Positions 1 to 6,680 of a stretch of DNA of 64,000 nucleotides are shown here, one piece after another. The stretch is taken from positions 7,415 through 71,414 of the forward strand of contig JAFGOZ010000064.1 in NCBI GenBank assembly GCA_016926235.1, written 5' to 3'. The DNA comes from Bacteroidales bacterium (GTDB lineage Bacteria > Bacteroidota > Bacteroidia > Bacteroidales > UBA10428). Numbering within the stretch: the stretch's first letter is position 1; every line of letters starts with the position of its first letter. The notes under the pieces are model-generated. The model was not told the origin of the DNA and made no database searches. It was given only the letters and a program-made list of their open reading frames with translations. Position numbers and translations under genes: made by a program.

Positions 1-1695
1 TTTATTCCCTTTAATTTTAACAGGAATTTTATCACCCATTAATAATTCCGCTTTTTTCGCACTCAGATTCAATGTAAATTCAGCTTTTTCAATGCGGTCA
101 GCCGGATTAAAGATGGCAATGATAACCTCTTTATCAGCTGCACGTGCATAAATAAATGGATATATATTTTCTTTTGCATATATCGGAATGAACCCGGAAT
201 ATCCCCAAAGTGCTTTTTCCGAATGTCTTAAAGCTATGAGCTTGCGGGTTTTATTAAGGAGAGAATTTGGGTCATTTTCCTGGGTAGCAACATTTGGTGC
301 ATCAGGGTCAGAATCGACCGGTAAGTAAAGGTTGGCAGGATCACCTGTTGAAAATCCCAGGTTTTTTCCCGTTGACCATTGCATGGGAGTACGGTTTCCT
401 GCACGGGGTTTGTAGGCTCCTTCAACATATGGTAAACCGTAAAGTTGCTTCATCCCGATTTCATTGCCATAATAAATAAAAGGGATACCAGGCATGGTAA
501 GTGCGAAGGCGTAGATCATTTCGAGTTCCTTTGGAGTACGCTTTATGTTAATACGTGCGTTATCATGATTTCCTAACGGAATAACAATATACCCTTTGTC
601 ATGTGTGGCGGTATATTGTTCCATATAGCTGTTGACGAAATTGGCAATATTCCCTTTACCCTCTTTGTCAAAGAAACTGTGCCCTTCAGAGTAGCCATTT
701 AGTATGCGCCAGCTTTCCTTCTGTGTAAGGTCGTTATATCCGGCAAACCAGTGAAAGAAATCGGCATGAAAGGCATTATCCATGGCATCTTTAGGCCCTG
801 ACCATTCGGCAATCATGAAAGCATCGGGGTATTCATTAATAAATAGTTGCCTTATCTCCTGCCAGAATTCTTTGGTAGCTTCATCTTTGGTATTGAAAAA
901 CTGGTCATTACCGGTAATATTGGCATTTTTAACCAGAGCACCTGCCATATCTGCCCTAAAACCATCTGCACCCATGTCCATCCAGAACCGAAGCATACGT
1001 TTTAATTCCTCACGTAAAGCAAGCACATCCGGGTGTTCAACAGGCAGCATCCAGGGTTCTTCCGGCTTAGCGAATCCAAAGTTTAAAGCGGGCTGACACC
1101 AGTAAAAGTTACGCATAAATTGTCCGTTACGGCGGCTATATCCTTTAATGAAAGCATCCTTATAGGCATCAGGCGGATTTTTCCAGGTGTTATCATTCCA
1201 TATATACCAGTTAGAGTATTTGTTTGTATCCTGTTTGGCCGATTCTTTAAACCATGGGTGTTCAATGGATGTATAACTTACAACGTAATCAAAAATTACT
1301 TTCATGCCACGTTTATGAGCTTCTTCAAAAAGTCGCTTTGCATCTTCGTTTGTGCCATAGCGGGGGGCAACTTTATAATAATCTGAAATGTCGTAACCGG
1401 CATCACAAAAAGGGGATTCAAAAAACGGATTTAACCAGATAGCATTTACTCCCAGGCTTTTCACATAATCCAGTTTTTCAATAATACCCTTTAAATCTCC
1501 GATACCATCACCATCTGTATCATAAAAAGTTTGTGGATATATTTGATAAAATACTGCAGTATGAACCCATTCGGGACAATTTGGAATTACATAGTCACCA
1601 CTTATTTTTATCTCATTATTATTGCTTTGCGCAACTAGCTGTCCTGTTAACAAAAATCCAAAAAGAATTTTTAGCAACGGTTTAAATCCTGTCAT
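1..1695 (-). CDS. GH13 alpha-amylase-family glycosidase (3' end outside window)
   Basis: Secreted GH13 glycoside hydrolase that would act on alpha-glucans or maltooligosaccharides. 565 residues are visible and the frame stays open to base 1, so the C-terminus is missing. A signal peptide starts MTGFKPLLKILFGFLL and probably ends near LVAQ-S. Catalytic regions are readable: GFRADMAG holds the Asp nucleophile, MIAEW the Glu acid/base, and GNHDNAR is region IV. Region I reads DYVVSYTS where the family usually has DxVxNH, so the canonical Asn and His are replaced. The N-terminal YQIYPQTFYDTDGDGIGDL stretch is typical of the alpha-glucosidase/trehalose-synthase side of GH13. A -7 box lies 24 bases upstream of the start. 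Exact substrate is not predictable; family assignment is secure. Confidence 0.9.
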   Translation of the reverse strand, partial: MTGFKPLLKILFGFLLTGQLVAQSNNNEIKISGDYVIPNCPEWVHTAVFYQIYPQTFYDTDGDGIGDLKGIIEKLDYVKSLGVNAIWLNPFFESPFCDAGYDISDYYKVAPRYGTNEDAKRLFEEAHKRGMKVIFDYVVSYTSIEHPWFKESAKQDTNKYSNWYIWNDNTWKNPPDAYKDAFIKGYSRRNGQFMRNFYWCQPALNFGFAKPEEPWMLPVEHPDVLALREELKRMLRFWMDMGADGFRADMAGALVKNANITGNDQFFNTKDEATKEFWQEIRQLFINEYPDAFMIAEWSGPKDAMDNAFHADFFHWFAGYNDLTQKESWRILNGYSEGHSFFDKEGKGNIANFVNSYMEQYTATHDKGYIVIPLGNHDNARINIKRTPKELEMIYAFALTMPGIPFIYYGNEIGMKQLYGLPYVEGAYKPRAGNRTPMQWSTGKNLGFSTGDPANLYLPVDSDPDAPNVATQENDPNSLLNKTRKLIALRHSEKALWGYSGFIPIYAKENIYPFIYARAADKEVIIAIFNPADRIEKAEFTLNLSAKKAELLMGDKIPVKIKGNK

Positions 1696-1718
1696 TCAAT
1701 CACTTTTTAAATTCAGCC

Positions 1719-1726
1719 CAAAAATA
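1719..1726 (-). promoter_or_regulatory. -7 promoter box of the GH13 gene
   Basis: On the minus strand TATTTTTG matches the Bacteroidota -7 consensus TAnnTTTG exactly. It lies about 24 bases upstream of the start codon at 1695. No clear -33 TTTG was found at the usual spacing. Confidence 0.45.
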
Positions 1727-1850
1727 TAAATCATTGATGTTAAAAAAAAATATTAATTGAGTTATAATTCATGTTTTACATTTTGTAACAACAGACAGTA
1801 TTTAATGCTACTATATAAAATAATAAAGATTTTGAATTTTTTTTTTTGAA

Positions 1851-1866
1851 ATGAACTTATGTGCAT
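1851..1866. promoter_or_regulatory. operator-like inverted repeat before the DUF134 gene
   Basis: ATGAAC-TTAT-GTGCAT is a 6-4-6 inverted repeat with one mismatch. It matches the two better copies at 3885-3900 and 4018-4033. It ends 8 bases before a -7 box (1875-1882), the same placement as the 4018-4033 copy relative to its promoter (9 bases). Shared control of the three promoters is inferred. Confidence 0.5.
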
Positions 1867-1874
1867 TTATTTTG

Positions 1875-1882
1875 TAATTTTG
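1875..1882 (+). promoter_or_regulatory. -7 promoter box of the DUF134-cobO pair
   Basis: TAATTTTG matches TAnnTTTG exactly and lies 26 bases before the ATG at 1909. No convincing -33 element; the operator-like repeat 1851-1866 occupies the spacer. Confidence 0.5.
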
Positions 1883-1908
1883 TATAACTTATAAATGAAA
1901 TAAAAATA

Positions 1909-2337
1909 ATGCCCAACAGGAAGAGAAACAGGAGGGTAACAGGGCCTCCAGTGATGGAGGGATTTAAACCTTTCGGTATTCCCATGCGTGAGCTTGAATC
2001 AATTATGCTTTTGTATGAAGAGTATGAAGCTATCAGGCTTGCGGATTATGAAAACCTGACGCAGGAGGAGGCAGCAAAAAAAATGAACATTTCAAGGCCT
2101 ACTTTTACCCGTTTGTATGATAAAGCACGCAAAAGTATAGCCAAAGCTTTTATTGAGGGGAAAGCAATTATAATACAGGGGGGAAATTATTTTACAGAAG
2201 ATTATTGGTACAAGTGCAACAATTGTAATGAAACTATGGTTACATTGAAACCGGCAAAACATTGCAGAAAATGCGATTCTGAGGACATTGATCAGCTAAA
2301 TAAAAATAGTGAGGATACTGATAAGTTAGAAAAATAA
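1909..2337 (+). CDS. DUF134 (UPF0251) HTH/zinc-ribbon regulator
   Basis: 142 residues. The N-terminal RRVTGPPVMEGFKPFGIPMR segment and the following helix-turn-helix (LTQEEAAKKMNISRPTFTRL, about residues 50-70) match the DUF134/UPF0251 family, whose HTH resembles sigma-70 region 4. The C-terminal part has a putative metal ribbon, CNNC at about 104-107 and CRKC at about 124-127, which could sense a metal or bind an Fe-S cluster. It precedes cobO by 28 bases and probably forms an operon with it. In other genomes this family often sits beside DUF5320 proteins and iron-sulfur/FeMo-cofactor-type proteins (recalled knowledge), matching the DUF5320 and radical SAM genes 2 kb downstream. It is the natural candidate for the factor acting at the shared ATGAAC-N4-GTTCAT sites, but that is inference. 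Confidence 0.85.
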   Translation: MPNRKRNRRVTGPPVMEGFKPFGIPMRELESIMLLYEEYEAIRLADYENLTQEEAAKKMNISRPTFTRLYDKARKSIAKAFIEGKAIIIQGGNYFTEDYWYKCNNCNETMVTLKPAKHCRKCDSEDIDQLNKNSEDTDKLEK

Positions 2338-2365
2338 GTCTTCAAACATTAAGTAAGAAGTTATT

Positions 2366-2881
2366 ATGACAGGGAAAATTCATCTATATACAGGAAACGG
2401 AAAAGGCAAGACTACTGCTGCATTAGGATTGTCTTTACGTGCAATGGGTGCCGGCAAAAAGGTTTTTTTTGCTCAATTTGTAAAAGGGAAAACCTATAGC
2501 GAGATTGATACCATAGAGAAGCATTTGCCTGGTATAGTTGTGAAACAATATGGTTTAGGATGTTTTATTGTTAATAGTCCTACACAGAAAGATGTTGATG
2601 CTGCCCGGCAAGGATTGGCAGAAGTTTCCGAAATGCTTGTTTCAGGTGACTATGATATGGTAGTGATGGATGAGGCATGTATAGCCATTTATTATCAATT
2701 GTTTTCTGCTGAAGAATTAGTAGATGCGTTAAACAAAAGAAAGGAAGAAACAGAAGTTATTATTACAGGGAGATATGCACCTGATGAGCTAATTGAAATA
2801 GCAGACCTGGTAACTGAAATGAAAGAAGTTAAGCATTATTATAATGATGGGTTGGAGGCCAGGAAAGGGGTGGAGTTTTAA
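2366..2881 (+). CDS. cobO: cob(I)yrinic acid a,c-diamide adenosyltransferase
   Basis: 171 residues, the normal length for the CobA/CobO/BtuR family, which transfers the adenosyl group of ATP to Co(I) corrinoid to make adenosylcobalamin precursors in the cytoplasm. The P-loop TGNGKGKTTAALGL is at residues 9-22, and VVMDEAC (about 99-105) is the Walker-B-like segment; the C-terminal IITGRYAPDELIEIADLVTEM is characteristic. It follows the DUF134 gene by 28 bases on the same strand. No cobalamin riboswitch was seen upstream and no other corrin genes are present in the window, so it likely serves salvage. Confidence 0.93.
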   Translation: MTGKIHLYTGNGKGKTTAALGLSLRAMGAGKKVFFAQFVKGKTYSEIDTIEKHLPGIVVKQYGLGCFIVNSPTQKDVDAARQGLAEVSEMLVSGDYDMVVMDEACIAIYYQLFSAEELVDALNKRKEETEVIITGRYAPDELIEIADLVTEMKEVKHYYNDGLEARKGVEF

Positions 2882-2959
2882 ACAATTACAGTATACATTC
2901 AGTTTTTTTACTTTGTCTTTGTTATCAGGACTTTGGTGAAGGGTTTACTATTATTAAAC

Positions 2960-3457
2960 TTATAGTGTATTGTTATTACTAAAACGCCCGTCATTTAACG
3001 TATTTGATAATTTATCAGCTGAATTACCCAGCCATCCTGATTTGATATCGTGTGCTTCGTCAAAAACGGGAACATATGGTTTAATATCAATAAGCGGGGT
3101 TCCGTTAACAATATCCACGTTTTCAATGTATAGTATATTATCAGTCCGGTAATTTAATTTCACAACGGACAATCCTATTTGGTTAGGCCTTCGCGGGGCA
3201 CGCGTGGCAAATATACCATGTTTCACATTATCAAGGAATGGTGTGACTTCGAGATTATATCCTTCTGACAGATGAAATTGAAATAGAATTATCAGATGAG
3301 AGAAACCTTCAATATCTTTTAGCCCGGCAGCAAATTCAGGGAATATCTCTATTTCCCCTTGTATCCCCTTAGCTGATGCAGGTTGAATAGGCATCCCTTC
3401 CGGTTTATTGAATGGAGAATGAATGATCCCAATGGGTTGATAAATAATATTGTCCAT
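2960..3457 (-). CDS. trmO: tRNA (N6-threonylcarbamoyladenosine-37) methyltransferase TrmO
   Basis: 165 residues of the TsaA/YaeB/UPF0066 family, a SAM-dependent beta-barrel enzyme that N6-methylates t6A37 in tRNA-Thr. Diagnostic stretches are IGIIHSPF near the N-terminus, GFSHLIILFQFH, TRAPRRPNQIGLSVVKL (the SAM-binding loop) and GTPLIDIKPYVP. It starts 20 bases after the stop of the VOC gene on the same strand, so both probably share the promoter at 3876-3883. Confidence 0.92.
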   Translation of the reverse strand: MDNIIYQPIGIIHSPFNKPEGMPIQPASAKGIQGEIEIFPEFAAGLKDIEGFSHLIILFQFHLSEGYNLEVTPFLDNVKHGIFATRAPRRPNQIGLSVVKLNYRTDNILYIENVDIVNGTPLIDIKPYVPVFDEAHDIKSGWLGNSADKLSNTLNDGRFSNNNTL

Positions 3458-3477
3458 TTTACTAATATCCTGATTTT

Positions 3478-3855
3478 TTAATACAATTCTTTAATTTCAA
3501 ACATATTACCACTTTTGTCCCATAAAAAATAAATGTTTGTGTTATCTTCTTTTCTCCTGACCACGGTTTTATATCCTGATCCGGATGCTTGTTTGTATAT
3601 CAATTCTGCTTGCTTATAACTAAGGCATACATGGGAAAATGTTTTTATTTCTTTATGGGGGGCAATAAACATTTCAAACAAGCTGCCATTGCATTCCATC
3701 ATTTGAACATCAACAGCATTATTTTCTGAAAATATGTGATGGGTTATTTCCTTATCTATTGTAAAAGAGTATTTTTTATTAAATAGTAATATATTTTCAT
3801 ATAAGTTCTCAATATCAGTTGTATCGTTGATCGTTAAAGCAATATGAGTTAACAT
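3478..3855 (-). CDS. VOC (glyoxalase/bleomycin-resistance fold) family protein
   Basis: Start taken at MLTHIALTINDTTDIENLYE, giving 125 residues. The reading frame extends upstream to 3900, but that upstream ATG lies inside the operator palindrome and before the -7 box, so it cannot be on the transcript from that promoter. The N-terminal HIALTINDTTDIENLYENIL beta-alpha unit and C-terminal NIYFLWDKSGNMFEIKEL are typical of paired betaalphabetabetabeta VOC modules. Metal ligands would be His4 and the last Glu, as in glyoxalase relatives. Substrate unknown. It heads a two-gene unit with trmO. Confidence 0.65.
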   Translation of the reverse strand: MLTHIALTINDTTDIENLYENILLFNKKYSFTIDKEITHHIFSENNAVDVQMMECNGSLFEMFIAPHKEIKTFSHVCLSYKQAELIYKQASGSGYKTVVRRKEDNTNIYFLWDKSGNMFEIKELY

Positions 3856-3875
3856 GTTAAATAGTATTTTGTTTT

Positions 3876-3883
3876 CAAAGGTA
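3876..3883 (-). promoter_or_regulatory. -7 promoter box of the VOC-trmO unit
   Basis: Minus-strand TACCTTTG matches TAnnTTTG exactly. It directly abuts the operator-like repeat 3885-3900 and lies 20 bases before the chosen ATG at 3855, so transcription would begin near 3869. Confidence 0.55.
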
Positions 3884-3884
3884 T

Positions 3885-3900
3885 ATGAACTTTTGTTCAT
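3885..3900. promoter_or_regulatory. operator-like palindrome before the VOC gene
   Basis: ATGAAC-TTTT-GTTCAT, perfect 6-bp arms with a 4-base centre, one base upstream of the -7 box. Same arms as at 4018-4033 in the divergent promoter. The inner form TGAA-N6-TTCA resembles ArsR/SmtB-family sites, but no regulator can be assigned from sequence alone. Confidence 0.6.
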
Positions 3901-4011
3901 TTAAAAATATTTGGAAAAGATTTTTAAATTTTGTCCGTAATTCATTGGAGCTTTATATATGGAATAATAGCACATTTTGATTAAAAAATTAGCTTAAATA
4001 AAAAAAACATG

Positions 4012-4039
4012 ATTTAAATGAACATATGTTCATTTAAAT
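4012..4039. promoter_or_regulatory. 28-bp perfect palindrome, operator of the DUF5320 gene
   Basis: Bases 4012-4039 are a perfect palindrome; its core is ATGAACATATGTTCAT (4018-4033) flanked by ATTTAA / TTAAAT. It ends 3 bases before the -7 box 4043-4050 and so covers the spacer and -33 region, the position of a repressor site. Third and best member of the ATGAAC-N4-GTTCAT set. Confidence 0.7.
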
Positions 4040-4042
4040 TTG

Positions 4043-4050
4043 TATCTTTG
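4043..4050 (+). promoter_or_regulatory. -7 promoter box of the DUF5320-radical SAM cluster
   Basis: TATCTTTG matches TAnnTTTG exactly, 40 bases before the ATG at 4091, immediately downstream of the 28-bp palindrome. Confidence 0.6.
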
Positions 4051-4090
4051 TAGAGTATTAACTAATAATGAAATTTAAAAAATTAACATT

Positions 4091-4426
4091 ATGCCATTTG
4101 GAGATCGTACTGGTCCTATGGGACAAGGTCCTATGACCGGGAAATCATTAGGTTTATGTACAGGTTATGATACCCCTGGGTATACTAAAGGATTTGGTGG
4201 AGGAATGGGTAAAGGGTTTGGATTTGGCAGAGGTCGTGGTCGTGGTTTTGGGCGTGGTCGTGGTTTTGGAAGATCATTTGCCGGTTTTAACAATGTGTTT
4301 CCTTTTCAACAAACTGCAAGTAAAAATGATGAGATAAAAATGCTTAAATTACAAGCAGAAAATCTTGGTCAGATGCAAAAAGACATAGAGAAAAGAATAA
4401 GTGAGCTGGAAAAGTCAAAAGAATAA
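4091..4426 (+). CDS. DUF5320-family Gly/Arg-rich small protein
   Basis: 111 residues. The start MPFGDRTGPMGQGPMTGKSL matches the DUF5320 signature (MPxGDxTGPxGxGPMTGR) and is followed by a single Cys. Residues about 35-70 are a low-complexity Gly-Phe-Arg tract (repeats of GRGRGFG), and the last 30 residues form a charged coiled-coil (EIKMLKLQAENLGQMQKDIE) like that of other DUF5320 proteins. Function unknown; the family usually sits near metal-cofactor and Fe-S assembly genes. It is first in a run with the radical SAM gene (47 bases downstream) and a second short relative at 5426, behind the 28-bp palindrome. Confidence 0.8.
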   Translation: MPFGDRTGPMGQGPMTGKSLGLCTGYDTPGYTKGFGGGMGKGFGFGRGRGRGFGRGRGFGRSFAGFNNVFPFQQTASKNDEIKMLKLQAENLGQMQKDIEKRISELEKSKE

Positions 4427-4473
4427 AGAGTCTTGGGCTTACTTTTTCCTTTACCTGTCAAATAAAGATAGAT

Positions 4474-5418
4474 ATGATTGCATTTGGTCCGGTTTTATCA
4501 CGTAGATTAGGTTTAAGTTTGGGGATAAATAATATTACCTCACCCAAAACATGTTCGTATAATTGTGTATACTGCCAGGTAGGAAAGACTTATAAGCATG
4601 TTCCTGAAAGGCAGCATTTTTATGACCCTCAGTATTTGTTAAAAAATGTAGATGAGCATTTACAAAAATTACAAAAATCTCACAAGCCTGACTATCTCAC
4701 ATTTGTATCTAATGGGGAACCTACAATGGATATGGGATTGGGGGAAGACATACTATTATTAAAGAAGTTTAATATACCTGTTGCCGTGATTACAAATTCA
4801 TCATTTTTATACGATAAAAATGTAAGGAAAGAATTGATGCTTGCAGATTGGGTTTCCGTTAAAATGGATGTTTTGGATGAGAATATATGGAGCAGGTTAA
4901 ATCGTGCAGCTAATGGTCTGAAATTAAATACAGTTCTTCGGGGAGTTAAGGAATTTGCATCTGAATATCATGGCCAATTGCACACAGAAACAATGCTGGT
5001 TGAGGGTTTTAATGATTCTTTAGAACATTTACAAGAACTTGCAAATTTTATTTCAGAATTACAGCCTCAGAAAGCCTTTCTTTCTATTCCAACCCGGCCC
5101 TCTGCAGAAAATAATGTAAAACCGGTTAATGAGGCAGTTTTGTTAGAGGCATGGCAGATATTTACAAATGCCGCCATAACAACTGAATTATTAACGGGCT
5201 TTGAGGGCACCAATGTTGGTTTTACGGGTAATGTTTTTGATGATATCTTAAATATTACCGCGGTACATCCTTTAAGGGAAGATTCAATGACGGAACTCCT
5301 GAAGAATAATAAAGCGGATATGTCTGTTGTGCATTCATTGATTTCACAAAGGCTCATAGAAAGCATAAAGCACGATGGCATGAATTATTATGTAAGAAAA
5401 TATAACATTATAAAATGA
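4474..5418 (+). CDS. radical SAM protein of the COG0731 type
   Basis: 314 residues. FGPVLSRRLGLSLGINNI followed by CSYNCVYCQVG gives the CxxxCxxC ligands of the radical SAM [4Fe-4S] cluster at about residues 27-34, a signature of the COG0731 group (wyosine-synthase-like radical SAM proteins). SNGEPTMD is the SAM-binding GGE-like motif. The last 60 residues (from about 250) resemble a small winged-helix domain (MTELLKNNKADMSVVHSLIS). Flanked by two DUF5320-type genes on the same strand, suggesting a common function, perhaps maturation of a metal or peptide cofactor. In Bacteria the group has no firmly established substrate, so no symbol is given. Confidence 0.85.
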   Translation: MIAFGPVLSRRLGLSLGINNITSPKTCSYNCVYCQVGKTYKHVPERQHFYDPQYLLKNVDEHLQKLQKSHKPDYLTFVSNGEPTMDMGLGEDILLLKKFNIPVAVITNSSFLYDKNVRKELMLADWVSVKMDVLDENIWSRLNRAANGLKLNTVLRGVKEFASEYHGQLHTETMLVEGFNDSLEHLQELANFISELQPQKAFLSIPTRPSAENNVKPVNEAVLLEAWQIFTNAAITTELLTGFEGTNVGFTGNVFDDILNITAVHPLREDSMTELLKNNKADMSVVHSLISQRLIESIKHDGMNYYVRKYNIIK

Positions 5419-5425
5419 TTGTATT

Positions 5426-5605
5426 ATGCCACAAATGAATGGAAGCGGCCCTGAAGGTAAGGGGCCAAAAACAGGCAGAGGTCTTGGAAAATGTAAAAAA
5501 ACCACCTCTGATGAAAACACAAACAAACTGGGTAAAGGCTTAGGCAAACGCCGTAAATCAGGTGGAGGAAATGGCAAGGGGAAACGCTTAAAGTATAATC
5601 AGTAA
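5426..5605 (+). CDS. short DUF5320-like basic protein (59 aa)
   Basis: 59 residues starting MPQMNGSGPEGKGPKTGRGL and then GKC. The repeated pattern GP-x-GxGPxTGRGLGxC is the same N-terminal signature as the gene at 4091, including the single Cys, but the rest is a Lys/Gly-rich tail with no coiled coil. It begins 7 bases after the radical SAM stop codon, so it is almost certainly cotranscribed. The conserved signature strongly supports a real gene despite its length. Confidence 0.75.
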   Translation: MPQMNGSGPEGKGPKTGRGLGKCKKTTSDENTNKLGKGLGKRRKSGGGNGKGKRLKYNQ

Positions 5606-5660
5606 ATCTCTTGATTACTAAAACTGTTTTTTCTGAAATGAGGAATGCGATGTTTCAGAA

Positions 5661-6515
5661 TTACTTTAGTTGTTTTATAAGGATCTTATCCAGCATCTTT
5701 TTTGAAAGAAGCCTTTTGAATAGAAAGGTCATTTTGCCGTTTTTCTCCGGGATATAAGAGATCCTGGGTTTTGGTGATTGCAGGCATTTAAGAATACAAT
5801 TTGCAATTACTTCCGGTTCAACTCCTTTACTGACCATTTTGTTAATTACCTTAACGAAGTTGTCAAATTCATTTCGATATAATTCTTGTTTCTCCGGATC
5901 ATTTGTTTCAATTTCGATATAGGTAAGGGGGATAGTCTTTTCAAAAATGGGTGTTTTCACCACATCCGGGTATATAACACTCACGGGTATCCCCCATTTT
6001 TTTAGTTCCAGTCTCAGTGAGTCGGATATAGCATCAAGTGCAAATTTAGTGGCAGAGTATATTCCCAGATAGGGTAGGGATACCACTGCGTTAGTAGAAC
6101 TTATATTGATTATTCTTCCTTTATCTTTTCTTAAAATTGGTAATAAATGCTGAATCAGTTCGATAATACCAAATACGTTTACATCAAATGAATTTTTAAT
6201 GGTATGACGGTTCATGAGCTCAATCGGACCGCCTAACGCAGATGCTGCATTATTAATTATGGCATAAAAATTTTTTTCACCATTACAATGCTTTTCAATT
6301 ACTTTTACAGCATTTGTTATTTGTTCAGGATCAGTAAGGTTTAACCTGACAGGTTCAATATTTTTTATATTTTGACTGGTTAAAAAATCAAAACCTCGAT
6401 CATCCCTTACACCGGCAAAAATGTAATATCCATTATCAGATAGTAATTTACAAGTTGATAGTCCAATACCGGAATTAGCTCCGGTGAGCAAGATGCATTG
6501 TGTTATGGTTGTCAT
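5661..6515 (-). CDS. short-chain dehydrogenase/reductase
   Basis: 284-residue classical SDR, NAD(P)-dependent. The Rossmann motif TGANSGIG is at about residues 11-18, NNAAS at about 89-93, the catalytic Ser in INISSTNA and the YSATK pair (Tyr, Lys) at about 153-157. The C-terminal extension (about 60 residues, ending KRLLSKKMLDKILIKQLK) is basic and may contact membrane, as in lipid-acting SDRs. Lies downstream of the alpha-oxoamine synthase gene on the same strand but behind a hairpin at 6613-6651. A 3-keto-reductase role after the synthase is possible but speculative. Confidence 0.88.
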   Translation of the reverse strand: MTTITQCILLTGANSGIGLSTCKLLSDNGYYIFAGVRDDRGFDFLTSQNIKNIEPVRLNLTDPEQITNAVKVIEKHCNGEKNFYAIINNAASALGGPIELMNRHTIKNSFDVNVFGIIELIQHLLPILRKDKGRIINISSTNAVVSLPYLGIYSATKFALDAISDSLRLELKKWGIPVSVIYPDVVKTPIFEKTIPLTYIEIETNDPEKQELYRNEFDNFVKVINKMVSKGVEPEVIANCILKCLQSPKPRISYIPEKNGKMTFLFKRLLSKKMLDKILIKQLK

Positions 6516-6612
6516 TCTAATAAATTATAATTGATACAAAAGAACCAAAAATTGTTTAATTATACTCATGTTTATTTAAAAACATCAAAATGAATACCAA
6601 TTATATATGAAA

Positions 6613-6651
6613 AAACCGGAATTCTTTTGTGAGTTTGTAAAATTCCGGTTT
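6613..6651 (-). terminator. hairpin terminator after the alpha-oxoamine synthase gene
   Basis: AAACCGGAATT (6613-6623) pairs perfectly with AATTCCGGTTT (6641-6651), a 11-bp stem with a 17-base loop, 30 bases past the stop codon. T-tract after it on the minus strand is short (TTTTTC), so read-through to the SDR gene is possible. Confidence 0.65.
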
Positions 6652-6680
6652 AATAAATATTCACACTTTCAGATGGACTC

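Noticed and set aside
782..1096. Plus-strand ORFs across 1-1700
   Set aside because: They are antisense shadows of the GH13 gene, which carries the conserved motifs in the opposite strand.
2338..2365. Cobalamin riboswitch before cobO
   Set aside because: Only 28 bases separate the genes and no B12-box or long leader is visible upstream of the DUF134 gene.
4012..4039. 28-bp palindrome as an ArsR site of the arsR at 22232
   Set aside because: The arsR promoter uses TGACGT-N6-ACGTCA, a different sequence; no link to arsenic genes in this region.
5067..5577. Minus-strand ORFs over the radical SAM and 59-aa genes
   Set aside because: Antisense shadows with no motif; the plus strand holds CxxxCxxC and the DUF5320 signature.
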